From: Methylobacterium nonmethylotrophicum
GTDB taxonomy: Bacteria; Pseudomonadota; Alphaproteobacteria; Rhizobiales; Beijerinckiaceae
Assembly (NCBI RefSeq): GCF_004745635.1
Contig: NZ_SRLB01000039.1
Coordinates: 1-59,476, forward strand
Direction: 5' to 3'
Length of the DNA: 59,476 bases
Shown here piece by piece: positions 59,302 to 59,476 of this stretch. A program made the position numbers and the translations under genes. Position 1 is the first letter of the stretch. Each line of letters starts with the position of its first letter. The notes under the pieces were generated by a model, which saw nothing but the letters and a program-made list of their open reading frames with translations, was not told where the DNA came from and did no database searches.

Positions 59302-59476
59302 ATGGCCAAAGTCATCGTGGTGACATCCGGAAAAGGAGGGGTGGGCAAGACCACCACGACGGCAGCGTTGGGCGCGGCCCTGGCCCGCACGGGCCAGCGC
59401 GTCTGCGTCGTCGACTTCGACGTCGGCCTGCGCAACCTCGACCTCATCATGGGCGCCGAGCGCCGCGTCGTCTACG
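59302..59476 (+). CDS. minD: Septum-site ATPase MinD (partial, runs off the window)
   Basis: The first 58 codons are visible. MAKVIVVTSGKGGVGKTTTT holds the deviant Walker A (KGGVGKTT), and VVDFDVGLRNLDLIMGAERR carries the next ParA/MinD motif. MinD recruits MinC to the membrane. AAGGGG lies before the ATG. Confidence 0.97.
   Translation, partial: MAKVIVVTSGKGGVGKTTTTAALGAALARTGQRVCVVDFDVGLRNLDLIMGAERRVVY

Overview
The window is high-GC, dense DNA from an alphaproteobacterium of the Hyphomicrobiales, most probably Methylobacterium or a close relative. The evidence is the suf operon with a DUF59 gene, a GTTC-N7-GTTC SOS box, tandem Irr-type (ICE) boxes, an EcfG-type stress promoter, minCD, and short intergenic palindromes of a rhizobial kind. 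The genus is an inference; the class is safe.

Layout. Positions 1-2736 form a foreign-looking end: a decayed ISL3-type transposase, then an AT-rich gene for a probable surface-glycan protein, stopping at the 3' end of a tRNA-Lys gene. Next come an SGNH-like protein, the queuosine pair queA-tgt, a CDF metal transporter, an aminotransferase and an FkbM methyltransferase. Positions 10140-26397 hold a five-gene minus-strand storage-sugar operon, read treZ, malQ-treY (fused), GH13-glgE (fused), treS-mak (fused), glgB. Upstream of it lies a small membrane-protein gene with a perfect EcfG-type promoter. parE follows on the plus strand behind a LexA box, then an outer-membrane beta-barrel, a DEAD-box helicase and a GGDEF protein.

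Positions 33733-41653 hold the SUF iron-sulfur operon (nifS-like, sufB, a small coiled-coil gene, sufC, sufD, sufS, sufT). An antisense Uma2 gene separates it from sufA. Two tandem Irr boxes sit between it and a divergent hydrolase/TonB-receptor pair. Positions 45004-54900 form a catabolic accessory cluster: two ThDP lyases or decarboxylases, MarR, an MFS carrier, an acyl-CoA ligase, a TRAP-type binding protein and GntR. The window ends with a helicase-like protein, a DUF533/TerB-like protein, minC and the start of minD.

How they work together. TreS, Mak and GlgE turn trehalose into maltose, then maltose-1-phosphate, then linear alpha-glucan. GlgB branches the glucan, and TreY and TreZ release trehalose from it again. 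MalQ and the extra GH13 domain of GlgE can reshape maltodextrins, so the operon encodes a nearly closed trehalose-glucan cycle. The SUF operon and the neighbouring TonB receptor look iron-controlled through Irr. The accessory cluster reads best as uptake, CoA activation and ThDP-dependent C-C cleavage of a 2-hydroxy acid; its substrate cannot be told from the sequence.
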